Assembly (NCBI GenBank): GCA_001604435.1
Contig: LVBO01000185.1
Span: 1 to 5,649 of the forward strand
Length of the DNA: 5,649 bases
Direction of reading: 5' to 3'
Origin: Synergistales bacterium Syner_01
GTDB taxonomy: Bacteria > Synergistota > Synergistia > Synergistales > Aminobacteriaceae
Both the position numbers and the translations under genes were made by a program. Below are positions 1 through 5,606 of this stretch, piece after piece; position 1 is the stretch's first letter; each line of letters begins with the position of its first letter. Below the pieces are notes generated by a model. It saw only the letters and a program-made list of their open reading frames with translations, did not search any database and had not been told where the DNA came from.

Positions 1-2
1 GC

Positions 3-500
3 GACGAATTTCCGTGGTATCGGGTCGTCTCTCACAAGTTGGGAGAGGGGTGGCTCTACGGCAAATACATCGCCGTCGAGGAACCGGAGGATCCCGTACG
101 TCGTTACGCGCTGAAAATCAGGGAGGACTTCGGTCTTTCCCCTGTTTTGGCCGTGAAGATGTACGGCGAACCGATGAAGCGTTCGCGTGAAAAGTTGCGC
201 ATCCCCGATTTCAACGTGACCGCGGAGATCGTCACGCTGGAATTTCACGGCCATTCCGCTGTCTACTGGGATGGATTCCTCCAGTCCGTCGAGATACCGG
301 CGGGCTTCATGGGATTCGCGGATATTCTGCTTGGAATGGATGCTGCTGAAGCGGCCTCGAGGCTCGGTACGCCTATTCTGCGGCAGGAAGACACTTTGAT
401 TTTTTCCTTCGAGCGCGACGAGATTGCAATCACGGAGGGAAAGTCGGGCGGTGGAACGGTTGTCAGCGGATTGGCCTACCGTCGGGTCGTCTATGATTGA
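3..500 (+). CDS. C-terminal part of an SH3-like domain protein (5' end outside window)
   Basis: The frame is open from the window's left edge (first full codon at 3) to TGA 498-500, giving 165 visible residues. A TTG at 39 could be called as a start, but the codons before it (DEFPWYRVVSHK) continue naturally into GEGWLYGKYI. Together they look like the last strands of a bacterial SH3-like domain (W-Y-R-V, then G-W-L/V-x-x-x-Y/L), so the true start lies upstream. After the SH3 tail comes a stretch of about 145 residues that I do not recognise. It contains a segment MDAAEAASRLGTPILRQ that resembles the 'G-x-s-x-x-e-v-x-x-x-L-G-x-P' loop-helix of BamE-like and related small envelope domains, but that is only a resemblance. 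The next gene also ends in SH3-like domains and starts 20 bases downstream, so the two are probably co-transcribed and work in the cell envelope. The function is unknown. Confidence 0.75.
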   Translation, partial: DEFPWYRVVSHKLGEGWLYGKYIAVEEPEDPVRRYALKIREDFGLSPVLAVKMYGEPMKRSREKLRIPDFNVTAEIVTLEFHGHSAVYWDGFLQSVEIPAGFMGFADILLGMDAAEAASRLGTPILRQEDTLIFSFERDEIAITEGKSGGGTVVSGLAYRRVVYD

Positions 501-504
501 GGAT

Positions 505-510
505 GGAGGT
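505..510 (+). promoter_or_regulatory. Ribosome binding site fixing the start of the LprI-SH3 gene
   Basis: GGAGGT lies 10 bases before ATG 521. The frame extends back to a TTG at 497, but that codon overlaps the upstream stop and has no Shine-Dalgarno sequence. Starting at 521 also places a proper signal peptide at the N-terminus. A run of six T (514-519) lies in the spacer. Confidence 0.75.
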
Positions 511-520
511 GGGTTTTTTC

Positions 521-1771
521 ATGAAGCTCGCGGTTGTGTCGGCGCTCTGTCTGCTGCTGCTGTGCGGTGTTGCGTGGGGAACCGAACACCCCTTGGATGC
601 GGAGATCGAAGAGTGCATGGACAAGGATCCCAGCACCCACGGGATGATCGAGTGCGCCCGTGAAGGGGCGAAGAAGTGGGATGCGGAGCTCAACCGTGCC
701 TACAGGGAGTTGATGGGGCTCCTTTCCAAGGAGGGGCAGGACGCTCTGCGGACGGCGCAGCGGGCATGGATCCCCTGGAGAGACAGGGAGTTCGGACTGG
801 TGGGCTCGGTGTACGGAGCGATCTACAACAGTCTCGACGGCGGCACGATGTGGCTTGTCGTCAACGCCATCGCGGAGATGGAGGTCGTCCGTGGAAGGAC
901 GCTCGAACTCCTGGCGTGGACCGGGGAGTTGAAAGCGGGAAAGCCTTCCTTCCCCGGAGATTATCCCGGGAAGCAGACCGATGCCCAGCTGGCCGCGGCG
1001 ATGAAGGTGAAGAACGAGAGCGACCGTCTGGGAAAACGCATCGGAGAACAAGGAGCGAAGACCGCCGCGGCGAATCTGACGGCGTGGGAAGATTTTCGGA
1101 ACAAGAACGTGCTCTTCATGACGTGGTTCTACGGGAAGAAAGGGGACAAGGGGTTCCCGTTGCACGCGCGTATGCTGATGAACAACGGCAGGGTCAAACG
1201 CCTCGAAGGAATGTACGAGGATCTTGACCGCGAAGGAGTGGAAGAATCGTCCGGCGCGGCGGAGACTCCCAAGAAGATAGAGGACTCAAGGGAGCCCTTC
1301 AAAGGCGACAGGTCGCTGTACCTGCCGGCGGAGGGAGAGTGCGACTTCCAAGCGTATATCATCGACACCGATCCGAAGGGGATCAACGTCCGCGACGCGC
1401 CCGGTGGAAAGATCATCGCCACGCTTCCCCACCGCCCCGACGACCCGGACATCATCACGGTCGGCGTCGCGGGGCACAAGAACAAATGGCTCTCCGTCGT
1501 CCTTCACGACGGGAGGAAAGGATGGATCTTCGGCGAACTGGTGGGCGTGAGCCTTCGAAACTACGCTCCCGGCGATGTGGCGGCGCTCCGTACCAGGCCC
1601 TCGCCCGATGCTCCCGCAACCGGAGATATCTTCGGCGACGAGGAGGTCTCGATCATCGGAGGAGAGGGCAAATGGGCGCTGGTACAGTACAGGCATCCGG
1701 AGGGGCGCGTGCTCGTCGGATGGCTCGACCCGGTGAAACAGTGCGCCAATCCGTACGCCACATGTCCATGA
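521..1771 (+). CDS. Secreted LprI (DUF1311) family protein with two C-terminal SH3-like domains
   Basis: The product is 416 residues. Residues 1-20 form a signal peptide (MK, then a Leu/Val-rich core, ending AWG-T), so export is expected. Residues about 31-133 match the LprI/DUF1311 pattern: an early Cys (C32, C45), then D-x-E-L-N-R-A-Y (54-61), then AQRAWIPWRDREF (79-91), then a later R-x-x-x-L. The Cys usually found after the W-x-x-Y/W-R-D motif is replaced by F91, and the later family Cys is absent. Residues about 150-235 may be a second, degenerate copy (AWEDFRNKN, then a G-rich loop, then R-x-x-x-L). Residues 275-342 and 344-405 look like two SH3-like domains; the first has the typical GINVRDAPGGKIIATLP and G-W-I-F-G-E-L. 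LprI of mycobacteria inhibits lysozyme, and SH3-like domains often bind peptidoglycan or peptides, so a cell-wall role is likely. Lysozyme inhibition itself is not shown. The stop overlaps the next start (ATGA). Confidence 0.85.
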   Translation: MKLAVVSALCLLLLCGVAWGTEHPLDAEIEECMDKDPSTHGMIECAREGAKKWDAELNRAYRELMGLLSKEGQDALRTAQRAWIPWRDREFGLVGSVYGAIYNSLDGGTMWLVVNAIAEMEVVRGRTLELLAWTGELKAGKPSFPGDYPGKQTDAQLAAAMKVKNESDRLGKRIGEQGAKTAAANLTAWEDFRNKNVLFMTWFYGKKGDKGFPLHARMLMNNGRVKRLEGMYEDLDREGVEESSGAAETPKKIEDSREPFKGDRSLYLPAEGECDFQAYIIDTDPKGINVRDAPGGKIIATLPHRPDDPDIITVGVAGHKNKWLSVVLHDGRKGWIFGELVGVSLRNYAPGDVAALRTRPSPDAPATGDIFGDEEVSIIGGEGKWALVQYRHPEGRVLVGWLDPVKQCANPYATCP

Positions 1772-1995
1772 ACCTCCGGACGATCCGCGGATGCTGCATC
1801 GTCGCCGGCGCGGGGCTGCTCGTCTGGACGTCCGCGGAGTTTTTTCTTTTAGCCTTTCTGACGAGCCGTTTTATGGAGGGCGCGGGAATGCTGCTCTGGA
1901 TGCAGGGATACTTGGTGGCGGTCGGTTCGTCGCCTGTCGGGATCGCGGGTTTTCTCCTCGTGATCGCCGGGGTTCTTCCGGGGAGATCGAGGTAG
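1768..1995 (+). CDS. Small two-helix membrane protein, translationally coupled
   Basis: The product is 75 residues from ATG 1768, whose bases overlap the TGA (1769-1771) of the LprI-SH3 gene. An in-frame ATG at 1762 would add two residues. Neither start has a convincing Shine-Dalgarno sequence, which fits translational coupling by termination-reinitiation. Two hydrophobic stretches are visible, residues about 10-32 (rich in Ile, Val, Ala, Leu, Phe) and 44-69, separated by a short polar loop with an Arg. The ends are basic (RTIR at the N-terminus, GRSR at the C-terminus), so both termini may face the cytoplasm. The hydrophobic pattern continuing to a clean TAG suggests a real gene. I recognise no family. 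The same frame is open further upstream (from 1339), but that part is Arg/Pro-rich shadow of the LprI-SH3 gene. Confidence 0.6.
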   Translation: MNLRTIRGCCIVAGAGLLVWTSAEFFLLAFLTSRFMEGAGMLLWMQGYLVAVGSSPVGIAGFLLVIAGVLPGRSR

Positions 1996-2023
1996 GGAGC
2001 GAACGAAAATAGATCTTTGAAAC

Positions 2024-2030
2024 GGGAGGT
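2024..2030 (+). promoter_or_regulatory. Ribosome binding site for the coiled-coil protein gene
   Basis: GGGAGGT stands 10 bases before ATG 2041. It selects ATG 2041 over the in-frame TTG at 2017, which would put charged residues ahead of the signal peptide. I see no convincing promoter in the 45-base gap 1996-2040, so the gene is probably read through from the genes before it. Confidence 0.7.
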
Positions 2031-2040
2031 GCGGTATATC

Positions 2041-2301
2041 ATGAAAAACAGTGGTGTCGTCTTCGCAGTATGCGTGTTCTTTTTGCTCTTCCCGGCGTTC
2101 GCCGGAGCCGCCGATGTCAAGGCGCTGCTCGGCGAGGCGAATACGCTCTTCCGAAGCGCGGATAAAGATTTCATGTCCGGCAAGTTCGATACGGCATGGG
2201 AGTCTGTTCAGAAGGCGAAGGAAACCATCTCGCTGGCGAAAGAGGCGGATCCTTCGAACTCTCGCTCGAACGCAGGATCGATCAACTTGCGGAAAAAATA
2301 G
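2041..2301 (+). CDS. N-terminal piece of a frameshifted secreted helical protein
   Basis: From ATG 2041 this frame encodes 86 residues and stops at TAG 2299-2301. Residues 1 to about 23 are a signal peptide (MKNSG, a Val/Phe/Leu core, then AFAGAAD). Residues about 25-73 form a helix pair with a TPR-like look: A-N-T-L-F at 33-37, SGKFDTAWESV at 46-56, and then a helix ending A-K-E-A-D-P-S-N at 66-73. After residue 73 the quality drops (SRSNAGSINLRKK). The overlapping frame at the same bases reads LSLERRIDQLAEKI, an amphipathic helix that continues the protein naturally. The 86-residue product is therefore most likely the front part of the gene ending at 3569, cut off by a frameshift. It could in principle be a short secreted peptide of its own. 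Confidence 0.65.
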   Translation: MKNSGVVFAVCVFFLLFPAFAGAADVKALLGEANTLFRSADKDFMSGKFDTAWESVQKAKETISLAKEADPSNSRSNAGSINLRKK

Positions 2302-3569
2302 CAAAGAGGAAAGAAGCCGCCGGGGCGAAGACCGGCGCCGCGGGAGCGGGGGCTTCTGGAGAGGCGCCTCCGGCCAGGCTTCCCGCGACCGCGACGCGGT
2401 ATCTCCGGGAGTCCGACAGGCCGCTTGCACAGATAGAGAGCATGCTTGGCGCTCAGAGAGAGAAATATACCCCCGAATCTCTTGTCCGAAGAGTGAAAGA
2501 ACAGCTCCAGACCGTCGAACAGAATATCGGCAAGCTGCTTGACGAGTATGGGGAGTTCAAAGATCACCCGGAAGTTGTCGCCAGGATACGGAAGATGGAG
2601 GCGGCCCAGCAAGAACTTGCAACCCTTGAAAAGACCGCTGAAGAGAGCGCTGCGGCGGAGGCGGAAGCGAAGGCCGGCCGCGAGGCGGAAAGCGGCGAAT
2701 GGCTGCGGAAGCTCCGGCCGTATGTCGCCTCGAAAAGCAGAATGGACGACGCGCCCTATCTGGATCCGGAGAAGGAGATGCTCTCGTACGCGGGGTTTGA
2801 TATCACACCCGAGGAGCTCGCCAAACGCCACGGAATTCATGAAGAGGCCGCCGCGCTCCTGGAGGAGTACAGGAGCGCCGGAGTAAAGGAGCCTCCGGAT
2901 CTTCTGACGGAGACCGAAAAGGAGATCGAATCGAGGCTCGGTCAATTTTCGTCGGCGCTTCGGAATCTCGGAAACTCCGCCCTCGGCGATGCGCGGACAC
3001 AGCTCGACTGGGGGAAGAAGTTCATAGAGGAGAATGTGCCCAAAGCGCAAAAAGGAGAGGATTTTAATCTTCTCGGACGCGACGTTCTGGCTCGCATACA
3101 AAGCTCGATCGACTCCGCCGCCGTCTTCCTTCCTGCCGACGACGAGGGGCTGAGCGCCGCACGGTCCGACATGGAAACGCTGACGAAGGAAGCCGACGCG
3201 CTGAGGGAACTGCGCGTTGAGAAAATACGCATGCTCCCCGATCGGTTCTCCGGTCCGGATGAGGCTGAGATACGCGCAGCGGCCGAGGAAGCTGTTGTGA
3301 AGGAACACCCGGGAACGTCGCTGCTGCGGATGAATATTATCTCGGCGGAATGGAAGAACGACTGGCGCTTCCAGGAAGGAGCGGACAGGATTGTGCGTCT
3401 TGTCATGACCCGGCAGGTTTCCGTCCAGGCCGCGGTCAAAAAGGGGAGCGACGTCCTTCTGCTGACGGTTGGCGTGTACAGTCGGAGTCTGCCCGACTGG
3501 TCCTGGGGGCCTTTGAAGGGGTACGTTATGTTCACCGACATGATGCTCGAAGAGAACGTCGAGAAGTGA
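2196..3569 (+). CDS. Main part of the frameshifted helical/coiled-coil protein, family not recognised
   Basis: This frame is open from ATG 2196 to TGA 3567-3569 (457 codons). The ATG has no Shine-Dalgarno sequence and the first 21 residues look like shadow, so genuine coding probably begins around 2259 (LSLERRIDQLAEKI) as the continuation of the signal-peptide frame from 2041. Restoring one base would give a protein of about 509 residues. In the numbering from 2196, residues about 22-41 are helical. Residues 42-63 are an Ala/Gly/Pro-rich linker. Residues about 65-165 are charged and probably coiled coil (Glu, Lys, Ala, Gln rich). Residues 165-370 remain mostly helical. The last 80 residues (about 379-457) change character and look like a folded beta-containing domain, with W-K-x-D-W, R-x-V-R-L-V-M, the strand DVLLLTVGVYS and W-S-W-G-P-L-K-G-Y. 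I do not recognise that domain. It lies in the envelope-protein cluster and is followed by a strong hairpin. Confidence 0.7.
   Translation: MGVCSEGEGNHLAGERGGSFELSLERRIDQLAEKIAKRKEAAGAKTGAAGAGASGEAPPARLPATATRYLRESDRPLAQIESMLGAQREKYTPESLVRRVKEQLQTVEQNIGKLLDEYGEFKDHPEVVARIRKMEAAQQELATLEKTAEESAAAEAEAKAGREAESGEWLRKLRPYVASKSRMDDAPYLDPEKEMLSYAGFDITPEELAKRHGIHEEAAALLEEYRSAGVKEPPDLLTETEKEIESRLGQFSSALRNLGNSALGDARTQLDWGKKFIEENVPKAQKGEDFNLLGRDVLARIQSSIDSAAVFLPADDEGLSAARSDMETLTKEADALRELRVEKIRMLPDRFSGPDEAEIRAAAEEAVVKEHPGTSLLRMNIISAEWKNDWRFQEGADRIVRLVMTRQVSVQAAVKKGSDVLLLTVGVYSRSLPDWSWGPLKGYVMFTDMMLEENVEK
2251..2301 (+). other. Frameshift zone: apparent one-base loss, plus an A6 run abutting the stop
   Basis: Up to codon 73 (AAC 2257-2259) the frame starting at 2041 reads well. 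From CTC 2259-2261 the frame one base back reads well. Adding one base near 2255-2262 joins EADPSN to LSLERRIDQL. The spot lies between two TCGAAC copies (2254-2259 and 2266-2271). The upstream frame then ends with AAA-AAA-TAG: a run of six A (2293-2298) touching the stop. Slippage by -1 there would re-enter the long frame, so some full-length protein could still be made even if the lesion is genuine. No classic X-XXY-YYZ heptamer is evident. Confidence 0.6.
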
Positions 3570-3575
3570 CTTCCA

Positions 3576-3617
3576 GGGAAGAGCGAGGCGGAGAACTCCA
3601 TCCCCCTCGCTCTTCCC
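3576..3617 (+). terminator. Strong hairpin ending the envelope gene block
   Basis: Bases 3576-3588 (GGGAAGAGCGAGG) and 3605-3617 (CCTCGCTCTTCCC) form a perfect 13-bp stem with a 16-base loop; GGAG/CTCC inside the loop could pair further. It starts seven bases after the stop at 3569. The downstream tract (CGTTGTTG) is poor in consecutive T, so termination may be incomplete, or the stem may mainly protect the mRNA 3' end. Confidence 0.6.
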
Positions 3618-3645
3618 CGTTGTTGCGTGCGCCGGGAAAATCTTC

Positions 3646-3674
3646 TTGACAAGGAGCGGCTCCTGCGGGATAGT
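3646..3674 (+). promoter_or_regulatory. Sigma70-type promoter for the GntR-TRAP genes
   Basis: TTGACA at 3646-3651 is a perfect -35 match. GATAGT at 3669-3674, at 17-base spacing, matches four of six -10 bases. Transcription would start near 3681, leaving a leader of about 67 bases. The spacer contains GGAGC-G-GCTCC (3653-3663), an 11-base inverted repeat well placed for a regulator. The start region also holds GTAAGA twice (3673-3678, 3682-3687) and a dyad AAGAGT/ACTCTT (3675-3680, 3695-3700). Confidence 0.6.
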
Positions 3675-3718
3675 AAGAGTGGTAAGAAGCTCTGACTCTT
3701 TTCTTGCGGAAACGCACC

Positions 3719-3732
3719 TTGTATACTAGTAT
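3719..3732 (+). promoter_or_regulatory. Candidate GntR/FCD operator (overlapping palindromes)
   Basis: TTGTATACTAGTAT contains the perfect palindromes GTATAC (3721-3726) and ATACTAGTAT (3723-3732). FadR-subfamily regulators commonly bind TNGT-N3-ACNA; here TTGT-AT-ACTA has that shape with a two-base centre. It lies directly before the GAGGAGG ribosome site of the regulator gene, which suits autoregulation. TATACT (3722-3727) could instead be the -10 of a second promoter, but no good -35 is present. Confidence 0.4.
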
Positions 3733-3747
3733 TCTTGAGGAGGCCGC

Positions 3748-4446
3748 ATGCTGTCGCTCGAAACGCTGTCGAGAGAAACCGGAGAGAGTGTTCGTGAATG
3801 GGCGTTTCGGACCATTCTCTACAACCTCGTGAATCTCGTTCTGCTTCCCGGCGCCGCCGTTTCGGAGAACGATGTCGCCTCCGCTCTCGGCATCAGCAGG
3901 ACTCCGGTGCGCGAGACGTTCATCCGCCTGGCGCAGGAGGGACTTCTCGATGTGTATCCGCAGAAAGGGACGTATGTTTCTCTCGTGGACGAACAGCGGG
4001 TGGAAGAGGGGCGTTTCATGCGCCTCTGCCTTGAAGGGCGTACCGTAGAGCTCGCATGCGAAGAGTTTTCATCCGAAAGCATGGTCGCGCTTCGGGCGAA
4101 TCTTCAGCTCCAACGTCTGGCCATAAGCGAGAAGAACGCTTCACGGTTTTTCGCCCTCGATGAAGAGTTCCACCGCATCATCTTCGCTACCTGCAGGAAG
4201 GAGCGCATCTGGGAGGCGATCAGGAAGATGGGGTCTCATTTCAACCGGGTTCGTGTGCTCAGTCTGCGGGCGACCGACTGGGAAAAAGTGTTTTCTCAGC
4301 ATGAACGTATCGCCTCCTCGATTTTCGAAAAAAAAACCGGTGAAGCGCGCGACGCTATGAATGAACATCTCACGAAGGTGAATTATGATCTCGGAAAACT
4401 CCGACAGGAGTACCCGTCCTATTTCAAAACCGAAAAAGGGAGGTGA
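3748..4446 (+). CDS. GntR-family transcriptional regulator, FadR/FCD subfamily
   Basis: The product is 232 residues, normal length for this subfamily. GAGGAGG (3737-3743) sits four bases before ATG 3748. Residues about 13-80 are the GntR winged helix: L-x-P-G at 33-36, SENDVASALGISRTPVRETF at 39-58 carrying the recognition helix, and the wing QKGTYVS at 72-78. Residues about 85-215 are the all-helical FCD ligand-binding domain. The usual metal/ligand site is complete: D138 and H142 (D-E-E-F-H), H185 and H207. Members bind small carboxylates, sugar acids or amino acids, and most repress adjacent catabolic or transport genes. Here the next genes encode a TRAP transporter, so its ligand is probably the imported compound or a product of it; which compound cannot be read from sequence. 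A run of nine A (4328-4336) encodes part of E194-K195-K196-T197 in the FCD domain and is a possible slippage site. Confidence 0.93.
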   Translation: MLSLETLSRETGESVREWAFRTILYNLVNLVLLPGAAVSENDVASALGISRTPVRETFIRLAQEGLLDVYPQKGTYVSLVDEQRVEEGRFMRLCLEGRTVELACEEFSSESMVALRANLQLQRLAISEKNASRFFALDEEFHRIIFATCRKERIWEAIRKMGSHFNRVRVLSLRATDWEKVFSQHERIASSIFEKKTGEARDAMNEHLTKVNYDLGKLRQEYPSYFKTEKGR

Positions 4447-4486
4447 GCGGGCCTGCAGCGTACGAGTTGTTTCGCGGCGTGAAGCG

Positions 4487-4505
4487 CCCCCGGTTCGTTC
4501 GGGGG
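4487..4505 (+). other. GC hairpin between the regulator and dctP
   Basis: CCCCCG (4487-4492) pairs with CGGGGG (4500-4505) around a 7-base loop GTTCGTT. No T-tract follows, so it is not an ordinary intrinsic terminator. It lies 26 bases before the Shine-Dalgarno sequence of dctP. It may block 3' decay of upstream RNA, or stabilise a processed dctP transcript. I see no convincing separate promoter in the gap 4447-4543, so co-transcription with the regulator is likely. Confidence 0.45.
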
Positions 4506-4543
4506 AAGACCTGGTACCGTATTGATGAAAGGAGATTGTTCCG

Positions 4544-5527
4544 ATGAAAAAAATCGCACTCTTGGTAGCAGCCGCTCTTCTGGCGTCTCTCGTTTTCTCG
4601 ACCGCCGCGCTGGCGGAGAAGAAGCCCGAGTTCACCTTGAAACTCGGTCACCTTGCCAACACCGAGCACACATGGCACAAGGGGTCCGTCAAGTTCGCCG
4701 AACTTGTTGAGGAAAAGACCGGCGGGCGCGTCGTCGTTCAGGTTTTTCCCAGCGAGCAGCTTGGGAACGAAATGGAAGTCATCGGGAACATCCAGTCCGG
4801 AATCGTCGACATGCTCATCACGGGAGAGTCCATGATGAACTGGGCTCCTCTGTGCGGACTCATCGCCGTCCCGTACATGATCCGCGACTCCGCGCACATG
4901 GAGAAGATCGTGGAGGGCGAGGTCGGCCAGGCGATTGAAAAGGAAGTCATCGAGAAAGTCCGCCTTCGTCCCGTGGCGTGGTTCGAGCGGGGCGCCCGGA
5001 ACCTGACTTCGAACCGCGAAGTGAAAAAACCCGAAGACCTGAACGGCCTCAGACTCCGCGTACCCAACGTTCCTCTCTTCGTCGCCACCTGGGAATCCCT
5101 CGGCGCCAAGCCCACTCCCATGGCGTTCTCCGAAGTGTTCACCTCGCTCCAGCAGGGGATTATCGACGGCCAGGAGAATCCCTATGACCTGATCAAGAGC
5201 GCCAGCTTCTTCGAGGTCCAGAAGTTTGTCAACAAGACGGAGCACGTCCGCGGGTGGATCTATCTCGTAATCGGCGAGGACAAGTTCCAGAGCATGCCCG
5301 AGGATATCCGGAAAGCTGTTCTTGAGGCGGGCAAGGAAGCGCAGGCTTATGAGCGCCAGCTTTTCCGCGCCGAGCAGGATCAGCTGATCAAGGATCTTCA
5401 GGACAAGGGCATGACCTTCGTCGAAGTCGACAAGGAAGCCTTCATGAAGAAGGCCGAGCCCGCAGTGCTCAGCTTCCTCTCTCCCGAACTTCAGGAGATG
5501 TACAAAAAGATCGTCGCTATCCAGTAG
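4544..5527 (+). CDS. dctP: TRAP transporter periplasmic solute-binding subunit, DctP family
   Basis: The product is 327 residues, standard for the family. GGAG (4531-4534) is nine bases before ATG 4544. Residues 1-24 are a signal peptide (MKK, Ala/Leu core, ALA|E), so the protein acts outside the cytoplasmic membrane. DctP hallmarks appear in order: the first strand FTLKLGH with H42/H45 nearby, VFPSEQLGNEMEVI (67-80), GIVDMLIT (86-93), then the ligand-binding Arg region. By comparison with the sialic-acid protein SiaP, R152 (GARNLTSN), R172 (GLRLRVPN) and N212 (GQENP) should contact the substrate carboxylate. The substrate is probably an organic acid such as a C4-dicarboxylate, 2-oxo acid or sugar acid; the exact one is not deducible. 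It delivers ligand to the DctQ/DctM membrane complex driven by an ion gradient. It follows the GntR regulator and precedes a probable dctQ. Confidence 0.96.
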   Translation: MKKIALLVAAALLASLVFSTAALAEKKPEFTLKLGHLANTEHTWHKGSVKFAELVEEKTGGRVVVQVFPSEQLGNEMEVIGNIQSGIVDMLITGESMMNWAPLCGLIAVPYMIRDSAHMEKIVEGEVGQAIEKEVIEKVRLRPVAWFERGARNLTSNREVKKPEDLNGLRLRVPNVPLFVATWESLGAKPTPMAFSEVFTSLQQGIIDGQENPYDLIKSASFFEVQKFVNKTEHVRGWIYLVIGEDKFQSMPEDIRKAVLEAGKEAQAYERQLFRAEQDQLIKDLQDKGMTFVEVDKEAFMKKAEPAVLSFLSPELQEMYKKIVAIQ

Positions 5528-5538
5528 CATTTTTTTCT

Positions 5539-5581
5539 TCCGGGCCTCGGTCTTCCGGGAGCCCGGATTCCTTTTTTCTTT
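5539..5581 (+). terminator. Hairpin plus T-tract between dctP and the next TRAP gene
   Basis: TCCGGGC (5539-5545) pairs with GCCCGGA (5561-5567) around a 15-base loop that can fold further. T-rich DNA follows (TTTTTTCTTT, 5572-5581) after ATTCC. This fits a Rho-independent terminator or partial attenuator. Because the next gene starts only 26 bases later in the same direction, leaky termination giving more DctP than membrane subunits is the likely purpose. Confidence 0.65.
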
Positions 5582-5606
5582 ATTGAGAGACGAGGACGAC
5601 CGACCA

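Noticed and set aside
491..1165. Minus-strand open frame of 224 codons opposite the LprI-SH3 gene
   Set aside because: It is rich in His, Arg and Pro without any motif; the opposite strand has a clear LprI domain.
1339..1767. Upstream extension of the small membrane protein's reading frame
   Set aside because: It is very Arg/Pro-rich and overlaps the SH3 domains of the LprI-SH3 gene in another frame; only the part from 1762/1768 onward has hydrophobic segments and protein-like composition.
2016..2040. Possible promoter (TTGAAA, GTATAT) before the coiled-coil gene
   Set aside because: Spacing between the two elements is about 11 bases, too short for a sigma70 promoter; GTATAT lies between the ribosome site and the start codon.
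2208..3308. Minus-strand open frame of 366 codons opposite the coiled-coil gene
   Set aside because: The composition is Arg/Leu/Gly-rich shadow. The plus-strand frame gives coherent amphipathic helices and follows a signal peptide with a good ribosome site.
3699..3727. Second promoter for the regulator using TATACT as -10
   Set aside because: No acceptable -35 at 16-18 bases upstream, and transcription would begin only a few bases before the ribosome site; the palindromic character fits an operator better.
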